NCBI GenBank assembly: GCA_951230915.1
Contig: OX579638.1
Span: 34,448,322 to 34,512,321, forward strand
From: Antitrichia curtipendula
Lineage: Eukaryota; Streptophyta; Bryopsida; Hypnales; Leucodontaceae
Direction: 5' to 3'
DNA length: 64,000 nt
Shown: piece after piece, positions 18,204-31,400 of the stretch
Layout: each line of letters opens with the position of its first letter
Position numbering within the stretch: the stretch's first letter is position 1
The notes under the pieces: model-generated
Seen by the model: only the letters and a program-made list of their open reading frames with translations
The model's database searches: none
What the model was told of the DNA's origin: nothing
Made by a program: the position numbers and the translations under genes

Positions 18204-18864
18204 CATGGTTTGGACCTTTTTAGACATCCTTAATGAATTTCTTTCAGTTACTGGATCCTTTCCAATTAGCTGGGGGGGAATTGCAGAAGTTACAAATTGA
18301 GCAAAGACTTTTCTTTTCATGAAATTTTTCGAATCATCCTCGTTTCTGGGAAGGCTTCAACTGAAAAATAATATTACTCAAGCAATTTTCTTCTAGACTC
18401 TCAAGTCCTAAAAAAACATGAAATTCATAAGCAAAACTTTAAGAGAAAAGAATTTCATAAATTGCAAATAAAACAAAGGCTTAGAATTCATGAAATTATT
18501 TTTGATTATTGTCATGTTGCTTTGGAAAAGCCTTGCGCAAACAAGAAAATTAGGATCATGTACTTCAGAGCCCACAATCAAGTGTAAACCCATGAAGTTC
18601 ACATGTGAAAGTAGAAAAAATAAATTGTAGAAATTGCAAATGGGGTGAAGACTCTGACTTCATTTGCAACTTACACAATTAATTCTTCCATGGTTTCATG
18701 TAAAAAATCCATGAATTTGGACATGGGATCCCTGAAGTACAGGATATGGTTGGTTTCGATTATTTTTCTCTTTTCCACCTACAATACCCGAAAATGCGCA
18801 TGACCCTAAACATTTAATAAACTCAAACTCCTAACCCCATTTGCAACTAACACAATTTTTTATT
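18204..18864. other. Unique flank of the satellite array
   Basis: AT-rich DNA without a gene. Short phrases echo the array (CATGAAATT, AAAAAAACATG, ACATGTGAAAG). CATTTGCAACT starts at 18661 and CATTTGCAAC at 18838, exactly 177 bp apart, the array period. This could be a very old diverged monomer or coincidence. Confidence 0.4.
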
Positions 18865-19923
18865 CAAAAAAATGTACAAGTTGTAAATAATCCCCACATG
18901 TAGAATCCATGTAGGGATTCCATTCTTGCCGCAATATGCTAGTTTCATTACGTGCATGAAATATTAAAAGGATCCGCCATGCCTTGTAGTTTGGGGATCC
19001 AAATTCAAATGTCATGAAATTTGTTGGCCAATTGCCTTGTCCAAAAAAATGTACAAGTTGTAAATAATCCTCACATGTAGAATCCATGTGGGGATTCCAT
19101 TCTTGCCGCAATATGCTAATTTTATTACGTGCATGAAATATTAAAAGAATCCGCCATGCCCTGTAGTTTGGGGATCCAAATTCAAATGTCATGAAATTTG
19201 TTGGCCAATTGACTAGTCCAAAAAAATGTACAAGTTGTAAATAATCCTCACATGTAGAATCCATGTGGAGATTCCATTCTTGCCGCAATATGCTAATTTT
19301 ATTACGTGCATGAAATATTAAAAGAATCCGCCATGCCCTACAGTTTGGGGATCCAAATTCAAATGTCATGAAATTTGTTGGCCAACTGACTAGTTCAAAA
19401 AAATATACAAGTTGTAAATAATCCCCACATGTAGATTCCATGTAGAGATTCCATTCTTGCCGCAATATGCTAGTTTCATTACGTGCATGAAATATTAAAA
19501 GGATCCGCCATGCCTTGTAGTTTGGGGATCCAAATTCAAATGTCATGAAATTTGTTGGCCAATTGACTAGTCCAAAAAACTGTACAAGTTGTAAATAATC
19601 CCCACATGTAGAATCCATGTAGGGATTCCATTCTTGCCGCAATATGCTAATTTTATTACGTGCATGAAATATTAAAAGAATCCGCCATGCCTTGTAATTT
19701 GGGGATCCAAATTCAAATGTCATGAAATTTGTTGGCCAATTTACTAGTCCAAAAAAATGTACAAGTTGTAAATAATCCCCACATGTAGAATCCATGTGGG
19801 GATTCCATTCTTGCCGCAATATGCTAATTTTATTACGTGCATGAAATATGAAAAGGATCCGCCATGCCCTGCAGTTTGGGGATCCAAATTCAAATGTCAT
19901 GAAATTTGTTGGCCAATTGACTA

Positions 19924-21520
19924 GTTCAAAAAACTGTACAAGTTGTAAATAATCCCCACATGTAGAATCCATGTGGGGATTCCATTCTTGCCGCAATATG
20001 CTAATTTTATTACGTGCATGAAATATTAAAAGAATCCTCCATGCCTTGTAGTTTGAGGATCCAAATTCAAATGTCATGAAATTTATTGGCCAATTGACTA
20101 GTCCACAAAACTGTACAAGTTGTAAATAATCCCCACATGTAGAATCCATGTGGGGATTCCATTCTTGTCGCAATATGCTAATTTTATTACGTGCATGAAA
20201 TATTAAAAGAATCCGCCATGCCCTGTAGTTTGGGGATCCAAATTCAAATGTCATGAAATTTGTTGGCCAATTGCCTAGTCCAAAAAAGTGTACAAGTTAA
20301 AAATAATCCCCACATGTAGAATCCATGTGGGATTCCATTCTTGCCGCAATATGCTAATTTTATTACGTGCATGAAATATTAAAAGAATCCGCCATGCCTT
20401 GTAATTTGGGGATCCAAATTCAAATGTCATGAAATTTGTTGGCCAATTTACTAGTCCAAAAAAATGTACAAGTTGTAAATAATCCCCACATGTAGAATCC
20501 ATGTGGGGATTCCATTCTTGCCGCAATATGCTAATTTTATTACGTGCATGAAATATGAAAAGGATCCGCCATGCCCTGCAGTTTGGGGATCCAAATTCAA
20601 ATGTCATGAAATTTGTTGGCCAATTGACTAGTTCAAAAAACTGTACAAGTTGTAAATAATCCCCACATGTAGAATCCATGTGGGGATTCCATTCTTCCCG
20701 CAATATGCTAATTTTATTACGTGCATGAAATATAAAAAGAATCCGCCATGCCTTGTAGTTTGAGGATCCAAATTCAAATGTCATGAAATTTATTGGCCAA
20801 TTGACTAGTCCACAAAACTGTACAAGTTGTAAATAATCCCCACATGTAGAATCCATGTGGGGATTCCATTCTTTTCGCAATATGCTAATTTTATTACGTG
20901 CATGAAATATTAAAAGAATCCGCCATGCCTTGTAGTTTGGGGATCCAAATTCAAATGTCATGAAATTTGTTGGCCAATTGACTAGTCCAAAAAACTGTAC
21001 AAGTTGTAAATAATCCCCACATGTAGAATCCATGTAGGGATTCCATTCTTGCCGCAATATGCTAATTTTATTACGTGCATGAAATATTAAAAGAATCCGC
21101 CATGCCTTGTAATTTGGGGATCCAAATTCAAATGTCATGAAATTTGTTGGCCAATTTACTAGTCCAAAAAAATGTACAAATTGTAAATAATCCCCACATG
21201 TAGAATCCATGTGGGGATTCCATTCTTGCCGCAATATGCTAATTTTATTACGTGCATGAAATATGAAAAGGATCCGCCATGCCCTGCAGTTTGGGGATCC
21301 AAATTCAAATGTCATGAAATTTGTTGGCCAATTGACTAGTTCAAAAAACTGTACAAGTTGTAAATAATCCCCACATGTAGAATCCATGTGGGGATTCCAT
21401 TCTTCCCGCAATATGCTAATTTTATTACGTGCATGAAATATTAAAAGAATCCGCCATGCCTTGTAGTTTGAGGATCCAAATTCAAATGTCATGAAATTTA
21501 TTGGCCAATTGACTAGTCCA
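19924..21520. repeat. Higher-order repeat, 4-monomer unit (708 bp)
   Basis: A variant monomer with GTTCAAAAAACTGTACAAG recurs at 19924, 20631 and 21339 (707 and 708 bp apart; the first interval contains a 176-bp monomer at about 20330). The intervening monomer types repeat in the same order. Confidence 0.8.
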
Positions 21521-21689
21521 AAAAAATGTACAAGTTGTAAATAATCCTCACATGTAGAATCCATGTGGAGATTCCATTCTTGCCGCAATATGCTAATTTT
21601 ATTACGTGCATGAAATATTAAAAGAATCCGCCATGCCCTGCAGTTTGGGGATCCAAATTCAAATGTCATGAAATTTGTTGGCTAATTGC

Positions 21690-24600
21690 CTAGTCCAAAA
21701 AAACGTACAAGTTGTAAATAATCCCCACATGTAGAATCCATGTAGGGATTCCATTCTTGCCGCAATATGCTAGTTTCATTACGTGCATGAAATATTAAAA
21801 GAATCCGCCATGCCCTGTAGTTTGGGGATCCAAATTCAAATGTCATGAAATTTGTTGGCCAATTGCCTAGTCCAAAAAACTGTTCAAGTTGTAAATAATC
21901 CTCACATGTAGAATCCATGTGGGGATTCCATTCTTGCCGCAATATGCTAATTTTATTACGTGCATGAAATATTAAAAGGATCCGCCATGCCCTGTAGTTT
22001 GGGGATCCAAATTCAAATGTCATGAAATTTGTTGGCCAATTCACTAGTCCAAAAAAATGTACAAGTTGTAAATATTCCTCACATGTAGAATCCATGTGGA
22101 GATTCCATTCTTGCCGCAATATGCTAATTTTATTACGTGCATGAAATATTAAAAGAATCCGCCATGCCCTGCAGTTTGGGGATCCAAATTCAAATGTCAT
22201 GAAATTTGTTGGCCAATTGCCTAGTCCAAAAAAATGTTCAAGTTGTAAATAATCCTCACATGTAGAATCCATGTGGGGATTCCATTCTTGCCGCAATATG
22301 CTAATTTTATTACGTGCATGAAATATTAAAAGAATCCGCCATGCCTTGTAATTTGGGGATCCAAATTCAAATGTCATGAAATTTGTTGGCCAATTTACTA
22401 GTCCACAAAAATGTACAAGTTGTAAATAATCCTCACATGTAGAATCCATGTGGAGATTCCATTCTTGCCGCAATATGCTAATTTTATTACGTGCATGAAA
22501 TATGAAAAGGATCCGCCATGCCCTGCAGTTTGGGGATCCAAATTCAAATGTCATGAAATTTGTTGGCCAACTGACTAGTTCAAAAAAATTTACAAGTTGT
22601 AAATAATCCCCACATGTAGATTCCATGTAGAGATTCCATTCTTGCCGCAATATGCTAGTTTCATTACGTGCATGAAATATTAAAAGGATCCGCCATGCCC
22701 TATAGTTTGGGGATCCAAATTCAAATGTCATGAAATTTGTTGGCCAATTGCCTAGTCCAAAAAACTGTACAAGTTGTAAATAATCCCCACATGTAGAATC
22801 CATGTGGGGATTCCATTCTTGCCGCAATATGCTAATTTTATTACAGGCATGAAATATTAAAAGAATCCGCCAAACCTTGTAGTTTGAGGATCCAAATTCA
22901 AATGTCATGAAATTTATTGGCCAATTGACTAGTCCAAAAAACTGTACAAGTTGTCAATAATCCCCACATGTAGAATCCATGTGGGGATTCCATTCTTGTC
23001 GCAATATGCTAATAATATTACGTGCATGAAATATAAAAAGGATCCACCATGCCCTGTAGTTTGGGGATCCAAGTTCAAATGTCATGAAGTTTATTGGCCA
23101 ATTGAGTAGTCCAAAAAAATGTACAAGTTGTAAGTAATCCCGACGTGTAGAATCCATGTGGGGATTCCATTCTTGCCGCAATATGCTAATTTTATTACGT
23201 GCATGAAATATTAAAAGGATCCGCCATGCCCTGTAGTTTGGGGATCCAAATTCAAATGTCATGAAATTTGTTGGCCAATTGCCTAGTCCAAAAAAACGTA
23301 CAAGTTGTAAATAATCCTCACATGTAGAATCCATGTGGGGATTCCATTCTTGCCGCAATATGCTAGTTTCATTACGTGCATGAAATATTAAAAGAATCCG
23401 CCATGCCCTGTAGTTTGGGGATCCAAATTCAAATCTCATGAAATTTGTTGGCCAATTGCCTAGTCCAAAAAACTGTACAAGTTGTAAATAATCCCCACAT
23501 GTAGAATCCATGTAGGGATTCCATTCTTGCCGCAATATGCTAATTTTATTATGTGCATGAAATATTAAAAGAATCCGCCATGCCCTGCAGTTTGGGGATC
23601 CAAATTCAAGTCTCATGAAATTTGTTGGCTAATTGACTAGTCCAAAAAACTGTACAAGTTAAAAATAATCCCCACATGTAGAATCCATGTGGGGTTTCCA
23701 ATCTTGTCGCAATATGCTAATTTTATTACGTGCATGAAATATTAACAGAATCCGCCAAACCTTGTAGTTTGAGGATCCAAATTCAAATATTATGAAATTT
23801 ATTGGCCAATTGACTAGTCCAAAAAAATGTACAAGTTGTAAATAATCCCCACATGTAGAATCCATGTGGGGATTCCATTCTTGTCGCTATATGCTAATTT
23901 TATGACGTGCATGAAATATGAAAAGAATTCGCCATGCCCTGTAGTTTGGGGATCCAAATTCAAATGTCATGAAATTTATTGGCCAATTGACTAGTCCAAA
24001 AAAATGTACAAGTTGTAAATAATCCTCACATGTAGAATCCATGTGGAGATTCCATTCTTGCCGCAATATGCTAGTTTCATTACGTGCATGAAATATTAAA
24101 AGGATCCGCCATGCCCTGGAGTTTGGGGATCCAAATTCAAATGTCATGAAATTTATTGGCCAATTGACTAGTCCAAAAAACTGTAGAAGTTGTAAATAAT
24201 CCCCACATGTAGAATCCATGTGGGGATTCCATTCTTGCCGCAATATGCTAATTTTATTACGTGCATGAAATATTAAAAGAATCCGCCATGCGCTGCAGTT
24301 TGGGGATCCAAATTCAAATGTCATGAAATTTGTTGGCCAATTGACTAGTCCAAAAAAATGTACAAGTTGTAAATAATCCCCACATGTAGAATCCATGTGG
24401 GGATTCTATTCTTGTCGCAATATGCTAATTTTATTACGTGCATGAAATATGAAAAGGATCCGCCATGCCCTGTAGTTTGGGGATCCAAATTCAAATGTCA
24501 TGAAATTTGTTGGCCAATTGGCTAGTCCAAAAAAATGTACAAGTTGTAAATAATCCCCGCATGTAGATCCCATGTAGAGATTCCATTCTTGCCGCAATAT

Positions 24601-27510
24601 GCTAGTTTCATTACGTGCATGAAATATTAAAAGAATCCGCCATGCCCTGTAGTTTGGGGATCCAAATTCAAATGTCATGAAATTTGTTGGCCAATTGACT
24701 AGTCCAAAAAAACGTACAAGTTGTAAATAATCCCCACATGTAGAATCCATGTAGGGATTCCATTCTTGCCGCAATATGCTAGTTTCATTACGTGCATGAA
24801 ATATTAAAAGAATCCGCCATGCCCTGTAGTTTGGGGATCCAAATTCAAATGTCATGAAATTTGTTGGCCAATTGCCTAGTCCAAAAAACTGTTCAAGTTG
24901 TAAATAATCCTCACATGTAGAATCCATGTGGGGATTCCATTCTTGCCGCAATATGCTAATTTTATTACGTGCATGAAATATTAAAAGGATCCGCCATGCC
25001 CTGTAGTTTGGGGATCCAAATTCAAATGTCATGAAATTTGTTGGCCAATTCACTAGTCCAAAAAAATGTACAAGTTGTAAATATTCCTCACATGTAGAAT
25101 CCATGTGGAGATTCCATTCTTGCCGCAATATGCTAATTTTATTACGTGCATGAAATATTAAAAGAATCCGCCATGCCCTGCAGTTTGGGGATCCAAATTC
25201 AAATGTCATGAAATTTGTTGGCCAATTGCCTAGTCCAAAAAAATGTTCAAGTTGTAAATAATCCTCACATGTAGAATCCATGTGGGGATTCCATTCTTGC
25301 CGCAATATGCTAATTTTATTACGTGCATGAAATATTAAAAGAATCCGCCATGCCTTGTAATTTGGGGATCCAAATTCAAATGTCATGAAATTTGTTGGCC
25401 AATTCACTAGTCCACAAAAATGTACAAGTTGTAAATAATCCTCACATGTAGAATCCATGTGGAGATTCCATTCTTGCCGCAATATGCTAATTTTATTACG
25501 TGCATGAAATATGAAAAGGATCCGCCATGCCCTGCAGTTTGGGGATCCAAATTCAAATGTCATGAAATTTGTTGGCCAACTGACTAGTTCAAAAAAATTT
25601 ACAAGTTGTAAATAATCCCCACATGTAGATTCCATGTAGAGATTCCATTCTTGCCGCAATATGCTAGTTTCATTACGTGCATGAAATATTAAAAGGATCC
25701 GCCATGCCCTATAGTTTGGGGATCCAAATTCAAATGTCATGAAATTTGTTGGCCAATTGCCTAGTCCAAAAAACTGTACAAGTTGTAAATAATCCCCACA
25801 TGTAGAATCCATGTGGGGATTCCATTCTTGCCGCAATATGCTAATTTTATTACAGGCATGAAATATTAAAAGAATCCGCCAAACCTTGTAGTTTGAGGAT
25901 CCAAATTCAAATGTCATGAAATTTATTGGCCAATTGACTAGTCCAAAAAACTGTACAAGTTGTCAATAATCCCCACATGTAGAATCCATGTGGGGATTCC
26001 ATTCTTGTCGCAATATGCTAATAATATTACGTGCATGAAATATTAAAAGGATCCACCATGCCCTGTAGTTTGGGGATCCAAGTTCAAATGTCATGAAGTT
26101 TATTGGCCAATTGAGTAGTCCAAAAAAATGTACAAGTTGTAAGTAATCCCGACGTGTAGAATCCATGTGGGGATTCCATTCTTGCCGCAATATGCTAGTT
26201 TCATTACGTGCATGAAATATTAAAAGAATCCGCCATGCCCTGTAGTTTGGGGATCCAAATTCAAATCTCATGAAATTTGTTGGCCAATTGCCTAGTCCAA
26301 AAAACTGTACAAGTTGTAAATAATCCCCACATGTAGAATCCATGTAGGGATTCCATTCTTGCCGCAATATGCTAATTTTATTATGTGCATGAAATATTAA
26401 AAGAATCCGCCATGCCCTGCAGTTTGGGGATCCAAATTCAAGTCTCATGAAATTTGTTGGCTAATTGACTAGTCCAAAAAACTGTACAAGTTAAAAATAA
26501 TCCCCACATGTAGAATCCATGTGGGGTTTCCAATCTTGTCGCAATATGCTAATTTTATTACGTGCATGAAATATTAACAGAATCCGCCAAACCTTGTAGT
26601 TTGAGGATCCAAATTCAAATATTATGAAATTTATTGGCCAATTGACTAGTCCAAAAAAATGTACAAGTTGTAAATAATCCCCACATGTAGAATCCATGTG
26701 GGGATTCCATTCTTGTCGCTATATGCTAATTTTATGACGTGCATGAAATATGAAAAGAATTCGCCATGCCCTGTAGTTTGGGGATCCAAATTCAAATGTC
26801 ATGAAATTTATTGGCCAATTGACTAGTCCAAAAAAATGTACAAGTTGTAAATAATCCTCACATGTAGAATCCATGTGGAGATTCCATTCTTGCCGCAATA
26901 TGCTAGTTTCATTACGTGCATGAAATATTAAAAGGATCCGCCATGCCCTGGAGTTTGGGGATCCAAATTCAAATGTCATGAAATTTATTGGCCAATTGAC
27001 TAGTCCAAAAAACTGTAGAAGTTGTAAATAATCCCCACATGTAGAATCCATGTGGGGATTCCATTCTTGCCGCAATATGCTAATTTTATTACGTGCATGA
27101 AATATTAAAAGAATCCGCCATGCGCTGCAGTTTGGGGATCCAAATTCAAATGTCATGAAATTTGTTGGCCAATTGACTAGTCCAAAAAAATGTACAAGTT
27201 GTAAATAATCCCCACATGTAGAATCCATGTGGGGATTCTATTCTTGTCGCAATATGCTAATTTTATTACGTGCATGAAATATGAAAAGGATCCGCCATGC
27301 CCTGTAGTTTGGGGATCCAAATTCAAATGTCATGAAATTTGTTGGCCAATTGGCTAGTCCAAAAAAATGTACAAGTTGTAAATAATCCCCGCATGTAGAT
27401 CCCATGTAGAGATTCCATTCTTGCCGCAATATGCTAGTTTCATTACGTGCATGAAATATTAAAAGAATCCGCCATGCCCTGTAGTTTGGGGATCCAAATT
27501 CAAATGTCAT
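21690..27510. repeat. Higher-order repeat, tandem duplication of a 17-monomer (about 3.0 kb) block
   Basis: The block at about 21,690-24,680 is repeated almost base for base at about 24,700-27,510. Matching landmarks are 3009 bp apart at the left (AACGTACAAG at 21702 and 24711). From about 26,200 on they are 2832 bp apart (for example GTAGATCCCATG at about 24561 and 27393). The second copy therefore lost exactly one monomer. Confidence 0.85.
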
Positions 27511-28428
27511 GAAATTTATTGGCCAATTGACTAGTCCAAAAAAATGTACAAGTTGTAAATAATCCCCACATGTAGAATCCATGTGGGGATTCCATTCTTG
27601 CCGCAATATGCTAATTTTATTACGTGCATGAAATATTAAAAGAATCCGCCATGCCCTGCAGTTTGGGGATCCAAATTCAAATGTCATGAAATTTGTTGGC
27701 CAATTGACTAGTCCAAAAAAATGTACAAGTTGTAAATAATCCCCACATGTAGAATCCATGTGGGGATTCCATTCTTGTCGCAATATGCTAATTTTATTAC
27801 GTGCATGAAATATGAAAAGGATCCGCCATGCCCTGTAGTTTGGGGATCCAAATTCAAATGTCATGAAATTTATTGGCCAATTGACTAGTCCAAAAAAATG
27901 TACAAGTTGTAAATAATCCTCACATGTAGAATCCATGTGGAGATTCCATTCTTGCCGCAATATGCTAGTTTCATTACGTGCATGAAATATTAAAAGGATC
28001 CGCCATGCCCTGTAGTTTGGGGATCCAAATTCAAATGTCACGAAATTTGTTGGCCAATTGCCTAGTCCAAAAAACTGTTCAAGTTGTAAATAATCCTCAC
28101 ATGTAGAATCCATGTGGGGATTCCATTCTTGCCGCAATATGCTAATTTTATTACGTGCATGAAATATTAAAAGGATCCGCCATGCCCCGTAGTTTGGGGA
28201 TCCAAATTCAAATGTCATGAAATTTGTTGGCCAATTGACTAGTCCAAAAAAATGTACAAGTTGTAAATAATCCCCACATGTAGAATCCATGTGGGGATTC
28301 CATTCTTGTCGCAAGATGTTAATTTTATTACGTGCATGAAATATTAAAAGAATCCGCCATGCCCTATAGTTTGGGGATCCAAATTCAAATGTCATGAAAT
28401 TTGTTGGCCAATTGGCTAGTCCAAAAAA

Positions 28429-31400
28429 ATATACCAGTTGTAAATAATCCCCGCATGTAGATTCCATGTAGAGATTCCATTCTTGCCGCAATATGCTAGT
28501 TTCATTACGTGCATGAAATATTAAAACAATCTGCCATGCCCTGCAGTTTGGGGATCCAAATTCAAATGTCATGAAATTTATTGGCCAATTGACTAGTCCA
28601 AAAAAATGTACAAGTTGTAAATAATCCCCACATGTAGAATCCATGTGGGGATTCCATTCTTGCCGCAATATGCTAATTTTATTACGTGCATCAAATATTA
28701 AAAGAATTCGCCATGCCCTGTAGTTTGGGGATCCAAATTCAAATGTCATGAAATTTGTTGGCCAATTGACTAGTCCAAAAAAATGTACAAGTTGTAAATA
28801 ATCCTCACATGTAGAATCCATGTGGAGATTCCATTCTTGCCGCAATATGCTAGTTTCATTACGTGCATGAAATATTAAAAGAATCCGCCATGCCCTGCAG
28901 TTTGGGGATCCAAATTCAAATGTCATAAAATTTATTGGCCAATTGACTAGTCCAAAAAACTGTACAAGTTGTAAATAATCCCCACATGTAGAATCCATGT
29001 GAGGATTCCATTCTTGCCGCAATATGCTAATTTTATTACGTGCATGAAATATTAAAAGAATCCGCCATGCCCTGCAGTTTGGGGATCCAAATTCAAATGT
29101 CATGAAATTTGTTGGCCAATTGACTAGTCCAAAAAAATGTACAAGTTGTAAATAATCCCCACATGTAGAATCCATGTGGGGATTCCATTCTTGTCGCAAT
29201 ATGCTAATTTTATTACGTGCATGAAATATGAAAAGGATCCGCCATGCCCTGTAGTTTGGGGATCCAAATTCAAATGTCATGAAATTTATTGGCCAATTGA
29301 CTAGTCCGAAAAAATGTACAAGTTGTAAATAATCCTCACATGTAGAATCCATGTGGAGATTCCATTCTTGCCGCAATATGCTAGTTTCATTACGTGCATG
29401 AAATATGAAAAGGATCCGCCATGCCCTGCAGTTTGGGGATCCAAATTCAAATGTCATGAAATTTGTTGGCCAATTGACTAGTCCAAAAAAATATACCAGT
29501 TGTAAATAATCCCCGCATGTAGATTCCATGTAGAGATTCCATTCTTGCCGCAATATGCTAGTTTCATTACGTGCATGAAATATTAAAAGAATCCGCCATG
29601 CCCTGTAGTTTGGGGATCCAAATTCAAATGTCATGAAATTTATTGGCCAATTGACTAGTCCAAAAAAATGTACAAGTTGTAAATAATCCTCACATGTAGA
29701 ATCCATGTGGAGATTCCATTCTTGCCGCAATATGCTAGTTTCATTACGTGCATGAAATATTAAAAGAATCCGCCATGCCCTGCAGTTTGGGGATCCAAAT
29801 TCAAATGTCATAAAATTTATTGGCCAATTGACTAGTCCAAAAAACTGTACAAGTTGTAAATAATCCCCACATGTAGAATCCATGTGAGGATTCCATTCTT
29901 GCCGCAATATGCTAATTTTATTACGTGCATGAAATATTAAAAGAATCCGCCATGCCCTGCAGTTTGGGGATCCAAATTCAAATGTCATGAAATTTGTTGG
30001 CCAATTGACTAGTCCAAAAAAATGTACAAGTTGTAAATAATCCCCACATGTAGAATCCATGTGGGGATTCCATTCTTGTCGCAATATGCTAATTTTATTA
30101 CGTGCATGAAATATGAAAAGGATCCGCCATGCCCTGTAGTTTGGGGATCCAAATTCAAATGTCATGAAATTTATTGGCCAATTGACTAGTCCAAAAAAAT
30201 GTACAAGTTGTAAATAATCCTCACATGTAGAATCCATGTGGAGATTCCATTCTTGCCGCAATATGCTAGTTTCATTACGTGCATGAAATATTAAAAGGAT
30301 CCGCCATGCCCTGCAGTTTGGGGATCCAAATTCAAATGTCATGAAATTTGTTGGCCAATTGACTAGTCCAAAAAAATATACCAGTTGTAAATAATCCCCG
30401 CATGTAGATTCCATGTAGAGATTCCATTCTTGCCGCAATATGCTAGTTTCATTACGTGCATGAAATATTAAAAGAATCCGCCATGCCCTGTAGTTTGGGG
30501 ATCCAAATTCAAATGTCATGAAATTTATTGGCCAATTGACTAGTCCAAAAAAATGTACAAGTTGTAAATAATCCTCACATGTAGAATCCATGTGGAGATT
30601 CCATTCTTGCCGCAATATGCTAGTTTCATTACGTGCATGAAATATTAAAAGAATCCGCCATGCCCTGCAGTTTGGGGATCCAAATTCAAATGTCATAAAA
30701 TTTATTGGCCAATTGACTAGTCCAAAAAACTGTACAAGTTGTAAATAATCCCCACATGTAGAATCCATGTGAGGATTCCATTCTTGCCGCAATATGCTAA
30801 TTTTATTACGTGCATGAAATATTAAAAGAATCCGCCATGCCCTGCAGTTTGGGGATCCAAATTCAAATGTCATGAAATTTGTTGGCCAATTGACTAGTCC
30901 AAAAAAATGTACAAGTTGTAAATAATCCCCACATGTAGAATCCATGTGGGGATTCCATTCTTGTCGCAATATGCTAATTTTATTACGTGCATGAAATATG
31001 AAAAGGATCCGCCATGCCCTGTAGTTTGGGGATCCAAATTCAAATGTCATGAAATTTATTGGCCAATTGACTAGTCCAAAAAAATGTACAAGTTGTAAAT
31101 AATCCTCACATGTAGAATCCATGTGGAGATTCCATTCTTGCCGCAATATGCTAGTTTCATTACGTGCATGAAATATTAAAAGGATCCGCCATGCCCTGCA
31201 GTTTGGGGATCCAAATTCAAATGTCATGAAATTTGTTGGCCAATTGACTAGTCCAAAAAAATATACCAGTTGTAAATAATCCCCGCATGTAGATTCCATG
31301 TAGAGATTCCATTCTTGCCGCAATATGCTAGTTTCATTACGTGCATGAAATATTAAAAGAATCCGCCATGCCCTGTAGTTTGGGGATCCAAATTCAAATG

